Source: Chitinivibrionia bacterium
GTDB lineage: Bacteria; Krumholzibacteriota; Krumholzibacteriia; WVZY01
DNA: 10,936 nt
Direction: 5' to 3'
Assembly (NCBI GenBank): GCA_016208665.1
Contig: JACQXT010000006.1
Coordinates: 1-10,936, forward strand
The notes beneath the pieces were generated by a model, which had not been told where the DNA came from, made no database searches, and saw only the letters and a list, made by a program, of their open reading frames with translations. Made by a program: the position numbers and the translations under genes. Shown here piece after piece: positions 7,439 to 10,936 of this stretch (position 1 is its first letter; each line of letters begins with the position of its first letter).

Positions 7439-8203
7439 GTTGTTCCCCTTGAGAGTGTTACGGCGCCACGGTAATTTACCAGCGCCGGTCCCGCGAGCAC
7501 GATGCCGCTCGCTCCGGACGGTTCGAGTGTGAAGGATACGAGCAATCGGTCTCCTCCGCGCGTCAGGAGCGCAACGGGGCTCCGGACGAGTCCAAGGTGC
7601 GAGAGCACCACCGCCACGGCGATCGAACCGGTGCCGCATGCCGGCGTTTCCCGTTCGACGCCCCGTTCATAGCTTCGAATGACTACGGAGCCGTCCCGCG
7701 CGAGGGAGGCGAAATTGACGTTTGTTCCCGCAGGCAGGAAGCGCTCATGGCGCCTGATCGCTCTGCCGCGCGTCTCGACGAAAGAGTCCTCGAGTTCCGC
7801 CGTGAGGTCGTCTTGCCCGACAACATGCGGCACGCCCGTATTGACGGCATGCACGATCGTCTCTTCGCCCGCCACCGCAAGGGGCGCCCGCTCCGGCGGA
7901 GAAGGCCAGCCGGATGCCGCGCCCCTCGCGGGCGCCGATGCCGAGACCCGCTGCGAACAAGGCCGCACAGCGGGCGCCGTTGCCGCATAATTCCGCTTCG
8001 CCGCCGTCGCTGTTGTAGTAGCGCATGCGGAAATCGCTCGCGGGGTCGGTTTCCAGAAGAATCACGCCGTCGGCGCCGATGCCGCGCCTCCGGTCGCAGA
8101 GGAATGCGATCTCCGAGACGGAGAGATCGACGGAACTCCCCCGCGCATCGATCACGATGAAATCGTTGCCGGCGCCGTTCATTTTTACGAAATCAATCGT
8201 CAT
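7435..8203 (-). pseudogene. dapF: Diaminopimelate epimerase, frameshifted and apparently shortened
   Basis: DapF converts LL- to meso-diaminopimelate for peptidoglycan and lysine. The N-terminal half is read from ATG 8203 (AAGGGG six bases upstream) and shows KMNGAGNDF, GADGVILL, NSDGGEAELCGNGARC with catalytic C73, to about residue 101 (RLAFS). The C-terminal half is in another frame: HAVNTGVPHVV, PAGTNVNF, ERGVERETPACGTGS with the second catalytic Cys (codon 7638-7636), ending at TGA 7437-7435. The frame change lies between about 7903 and 7880. The whole stretch codes for about 256 residues against the usual 270-280. The AGxxxAEV...V.V.MGxP strands expected between the two halves are not visible, so roughly 20 residues seem lost along with the frame. 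The start overlaps the lipoprotein gene by 11 nt; the end overlaps dapA. As written, the 152-aa product from 8203 lacks the second active-site Cys. Confidence 0.88.
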
Positions 8204-9284
8204 CAGGTTCCCCTTGCGTATCCGTGAGCGTGAGTGGTTGGAGCGTTATCGCGGCTCCCGGAGGCACGCGAATCGAATCGGGGTACGCGGCGCAGGGCTC
8301 GATGCAGATTTTCGTCGTATCGCCCCGGCACGGGCAGGAGCCGCACAAGCTGTCGGGGCGGAAATCGAGAAGCGCGCTGAGCGCATATCCTCCCGGCTTG
8401 ACCTGCGAAAATCGAAACGCCCCGGAAGGGCCGCATATGCCGTAATACGCGACTCTCCGCAGCGAATCCGCCGCTTCGTACAAAACCACCGATACGGGAA
8501 ACGTATCGGCGCTTGTTTCGTTCAGGACCGACCCTTCGATGGTTCCAGGTTCGGTCGGATCGATGATCGCGATGGATGCGTCGTGCACCGCGGTGGCGGA
8601 TGCATCGAGGATTACCGTATCTCGATACGTCTCTCCAAATTCCCGTCCCGGTTCGTAATAGTCGTTTCCGTTCTGGTCGTGGAACGCCCACAGGAGGAAG
8701 CGAACTCCCGACGTGGGAAGGTACCGGAACGCATACTTCCCTTCCGCGTCGGCGGAAGTCTCTCTGTCCGGGCGCGTGCTCGCGGGATTCAGCGAGGAAT
8801 CGGCCTTCAGCACGAAGCACCGGACGACGGCGTTGGAACTCGGCTTGCGCCTGAACAGGACGGATCCGGAAATCGTCCCGCTGTCGAGCCGCGCCCCGGT
8901 CGAGAATGCAAACGTATGGCCTTCGGCGTTGTTCACGTTGTGCAAATCCCGGAATCCGGGTTTGAGTATGATGCAGTACGTCGTATCGCGGCGCAGGGGT
9001 TGCGCCGGCTGAATCCGCAGCGAGTTGTCATCCCACTCCACCTTTCCCAGTTCGAACGGCGGATAGGACGTCATGAGCCGCTCGATCTTGGATCTCGCCA
9101 TCTTCTCGCTGAATGTGAACGTGATTGCGGCGTTCTCCGGGACGCCCGTGGAACCGTCGGCCGGTTCCGTGGCGGCGATGTCCGGGGGATCCTTGTCCTC
9201 CGGGCCGCCCGAAGGCGGTTCGGGAATGGCGCATGAAAGCGCGAGCCCGAGACAGAGAAGCAATGCGAGAAGCGCCTTGCTCAT
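8193..9284 (-). CDS. Ig-like (Big_5) lipoprotein with carboxypeptidase-regulatory-like repeats
   Basis: This is a 363-aa exported lipoprotein of unproven function. Residues 1-18 form a short signal peptide (MSKALLALLL...) ending in ALSC, with C18 as the probable lipidated residue. The -3 Ala makes the lipobox slightly atypical. A PSGGPEDKDPP linker leads to a bacterial Ig-like domain (about 34-130: TEPADGSTGVPENAAITFTFSEKM ..., FSTG), then two transthyretin-like segments opening GTISGSV (136-142) and GTIEGSV (247-253). DQNGNDYYEPG at 203-213 looks like a calcium-loop motif. Five Cys cluster at 314, 317, 319, 327 and 331. The ATG at 9284 overlaps the argF stop by four bases (ATGA), with GGAAGG eight bases upstream. 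Such proteins are common surface or periplasmic lipoproteins in FCB-like bacteria. Its link to the DAP genes is positional only. No lesion is seen. Confidence 0.82.
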   Translation of the reverse strand: MSKALLALLLCLGLALSCAIPEPPSGGPEDKDPPDIAATEPADGSTGVPENAAITFTFSEKMARSKIERLMTSYPPFELGKVEWDDNSLRIQPAQPLRRDTTYCIILKPGFRDLHNVNNAEGHTFAFSTGARLDSGTISGSVLFRRKPSSNAVVRCFVLKADSSLNPASTRPDRETSADAEGKYAFRYLPTSGVRFLLWAFHDQNGNDYYEPGREFGETYRDTVILDASATAVHDASIAIIDPTEPGTIEGSVLNETSADTFPVSVVLYEAADSLRRVAYYGICGPSGAFRFSQVKPGGYALSALLDFRPDSLCGSCPCRGDTTKICIEPCAAYPDSIRVPPGAAITLQPLTLTDTQGEPDDD

Positions 9285-10219
9285 GCATCCGCCCTTCCAC
9301 GAGGAATCAAGAGCGAGAGCAAGGCCCTCTGAGCATGCAGGCGGTTTTCAGCCTGATCGAACACCAGGCTCCGCTTCGATTCCATGACATCGTCCGTTAT
9401 CTCCTCGTCGCGATGCGCCGGCAGACAATGCATGACGACTGAGTGGCCGGGTGATCTTCTCAGGAGATCCGCGTTGAGCTGGAATGTGCTGAAGTGCCCC
9501 TTCTTCTCGTCGGCCTGCGATTCCTGGCCCATGGAAGCCCACACGTCCGCATAGAGGACATCGGCGTTCTTCACCGCGGCGAACGGATCGTTGATTTCCT
9601 TGTAGATTCCGGCGGAGCTCTTCATGGCGCGGTCGATGAACGCTCGTTCGATGCCGAAACCGTTCGGGCACGCGAGTATGAAAGTGAAACCGAATCGCGA
9701 GCACGCATCGACCCAGCTGCGGGCCACGTTGTTTCCGTCGCCGACGAAGACGACGGTAAGATCGTCGAACGACCCCCGGTGCTCTTTGATGGTCATCATA
9801 TCGGCAAGCACCTGTCACGGATGCAGAAGGTCGGTCAGGCCGTTTATGACGGGCACCGACGCCCATTTCGCGAGTGTTTCGACCATGTCGTTCTCGAACG
9901 TTCGTATCATGATCCCGCTGACGTACCGGGACAGCACCCTGGCGACATCCTTCGGCAATTCGCGCGACTTGATGCCGATCTCCTTGTCCGTGATGAACAG
10001 CGAGGAACCTCCGAGCTGGTGCATCGCCACTTCGAAACTCACGCGGGTTCGCAAGGACGGCTTATGGAAGATGCAGGCGAGCGTTCTGCCGATGTGCGTG
10101 CGTTCGAGCGCGCCTTTTTTCACCTGCGCTTTCTGAAGCACGGCGAGATCGATGATCTCCTCGAGCTCTCCTCTCGAAAAATCGGCCAGTGAAATAAAAT
10201 CCTTTTTCGATAGCGCCAT
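9281..10219 (-). CDS. argF: Ornithine carbamoyltransferase with in-frame TGA at a Cys position
   Basis: This enzyme makes citrulline from ornithine and carbamoyl phosphate in arginine synthesis. The frame has 312 codons before the stop, a normal length. Carbamoyl-phosphate residues are visible: KPSLRTR with S55, R57, T58, R59; HP-x-Q at 133-136; and HCLP at 264-267. The ornithine-loop SMG is at 229-231. Codon 135 (9817-9815) is TGA, where many relatives have Cys (LLHPCQ), while others have Thr or Ile. Homology continues in frame on both sides (NGLTDLLHP / QVLADMMTI). Without readthrough the peptide ends at 134 aa, lacking the ornithine-binding domain. A 35-nt stem-loop starts two bases after the TGA. 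The start is ATG 10219, 26 bases after hslU, with GGAGG ten bases upstream. The stop overlaps the lipoprotein start. A point mutation or consensus error is the simplest reading; selenocysteine is the less likely alternative. Confidence 0.9.
9778..9812 (-). other. SECIS-like stem-loop just after the argF TGA
   Basis: In the argF message, GGUGCU (9812-9807) begins two bases after the UGA and pairs perfectly with AGCACC (9783-9778). Inside, UGAU and AUCA form a 4-bp upper stem around the loop GACC, whose first base is G. The loop starts 20 bases after the UGA. Bacterial SECIS elements typically have an apical loop about 16-37 bases after UGA with a G among the first loop bases, so the layout fits loosely. 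The lower stem is only 6 bp and the internal loop is asymmetric (about 7-8 against 2-3 bases), so chance is quite possible. Confidence 0.3.
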
Positions 10220-10245
10220 TGATTTCGTCCCTCCATCGATTGAAG

Positions 10246-10936
10246 TCACAGTATATAGCGCGCCAGGTCCTCGTCCGCGAGAATGTGTTCCAGCCTGGCT
10301 CTCACATCCGCCGCGCTGAAGACGGCTTCGTGCGCTCTTGATTCCGGAAGCTCGAACAGCACCTCCTCGAGAAGCGTCGTCATGACCGTTTGCAGCCTCC
10401 GGGCGCCGATATTTTCCGATTTCGTGTTCGCAACGTACGCGACCCTGGCGATCTCCTCGATGGCCCCGCCGGTGAACCGGAGCGCACACTGCTCCGCCTC
10501 CAGAAGCGCGGTATACTGCTTGACGAGAGAGTTATCCGGTTCTTTCAGGATGCGGACGAAATCCTGCTCGCTCAGCGAATCGAGCTCCACGCGTATCGGA
10601 AATCGACCCTGAAATTCGGGTATCAGATCCGACGGTTTTGCGATATTGAATGCGCCGGCGCCGATGAACAGGATGTGGTCCGTCTTCACGACTCCGTAAC
10701 GCGTATTGACGGAACATCCCTCGACGATCGGCAGGAGGTCCCTCTGCACTCCCTCCCGCGACACGTCGGGACCCGTCTGGGATTGCCGTCCCGAGATCTT
10801 GTCGATTTCGTCGATGAAAACGATGCCGTTCGATTCGACGGTTTGTTTCGCCTCGGCCACGATCTTCTCCATGTCGAGCATCTTGTTCATTTCTTCTTCC
10901 CGAAGGTGCTTTCGCGCCTCCGCGATAGTCATATCG
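10246..10936 (-). CDS. hslU: HslU, ATPase subunit of the HslUV protease (C-terminal half)
   Basis: HslU is the AAA+ unfoldase that feeds proteins to the HslV peptidase in the cytoplasm. The 5' end is outside the window, and the visible 229 codons are the C-terminal half. They include the end of the intermediate I domain, Walker [12 protein letters not shown], the HslU-specific [19 protein letters not shown], and sensor 1 with [26 protein letters not shown] containing the arginine finger. Sensor 2 is NIGARRLQ, and the C-terminal tail is LARYIL, the peptide that docks into HslV. The internal ATG near 10932 is not the start, because the frame stays open to the edge and the N-terminal Walker A must lie beyond it. 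hslV is expected just upstream, outside the window. argF starts 26 bases after the stop, so they are probably co-transcribed. No lesion is visible. Confidence 0.95.
   Translation of the reverse strand, partial: DMTIAEARKHLREEEMNKMLDMEKIVAEAKQTVESNGIVFIDEIDKISGRQSQTGPDVSREGVQRDLLPIVEGCSVNTRYGVVKTDHILFIGAGAFNIAKPSDLIPEFQGRFPIRVELDSLSEQDFVRILKEPDNSLVKQYTALLEAEQCALRFTGGAIEEIARVAYVANTKSENIGARRLQTVMTTLLEEVLFELPESRAHEAVFSAADVRARLEHILADEDLARYIL

Noticed and set aside
8025..9236. 403-codon plus-strand frame opposite dapF and the lipoprotein
   Set aside because: The minus-strand genes here are convincing by motif, and the plus-strand translation is Arg-rich with no family signature or ribosome binding site.
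10246..10932. ATG near 10932 as the start of HslU
   Set aside because: The Walker A half of HslU would be missing and the frame is open to the window edge, so this is an internal Met of a partial gene.
1..10936. CRISPR arrays, tRNA or rRNA genes, insertion sequences, phage genes
   Set aside because: No regularly spaced repeats, transposase or phage motifs, or cloverleaf sequences were seen; there is no gene-free stretch over 300 bases.

Overview
The window comes from an uncultured-type, Gram-negative bacterium with moderately high GC. It carries bacterial housekeeping genes, a diaminopimelate (peptidoglycan/lysine) pathway, an outer-membrane beta-barrel protein and a secreted Ig-like lipoprotein. 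The Ig-like lipoprotein and the metallopeptidase/TolB-propeller/barrel architecture are styles I associate with FCB-group and related candidate phyla (Krumholzibacteriota/Eisenbacteria-like). That placement is a weak inference. No phage, insertion sequence, CRISPR, tRNA or rRNA was seen.

Layout. The left end holds a small leftward unit: xerD (chromosome dimer resolution) followed by trpS, which runs off the left edge and has its own near-consensus promoter. rpsT (ribosomal protein S20) is transcribed rightwards, divergent from xerD. Back-to-back sigma70-type promoters fit in the 142 bp between xerD and rpsT. rpsT ends at a strong hairpin terminator shared with the convergent proS. Everything to the right of the terminator is one long leftward gene string: hslU (5' end outside the window), argF, an Ig-like lipoprotein, dapF, dapA, dapB, an outer-membrane metallopeptidase/TolB-propeller/BamA-type barrel protein, and proS. 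Junctions are tight. argF/lipoprotein and dapF/dapA share 4-nt stop/start overlaps, lipoprotein/dapF overlap by 11 nt, and dapA/dapB are 4 nt apart. This supports one co-transcribed, translationally coupled operon. It mixes meso-DAP synthesis, arginine synthesis, protein quality control, envelope assembly and prolyl-tRNA charging.

The unusual feature is damage. Four of the eight genes in the leftward string cannot be read straight through, although conserved sequence continues on both sides of each break. proS has an in-frame TAG at a position normally Gln/Glu (codon 81). argF has an in-frame TGA at the position normally Cys in its HPCQ motif (codon 135), followed by a stem-loop that resembles a bacterial SECIS. 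dapF changes frame near 7.89 kb and seems to lack about 20 residues there. The barrel protein changes frame twice (near 4.31 and 3.79 kb), seems to lack blocks of its usual architecture and has no signal peptide. hslU, the lipoprotein, dapA, dapB, rpsT, xerD and the visible part of trpS look intact. The main explanations are assembly or consensus error, real gene decay, or, for argF alone, selenocysteine recoding. The sequence alone cannot decide between them.
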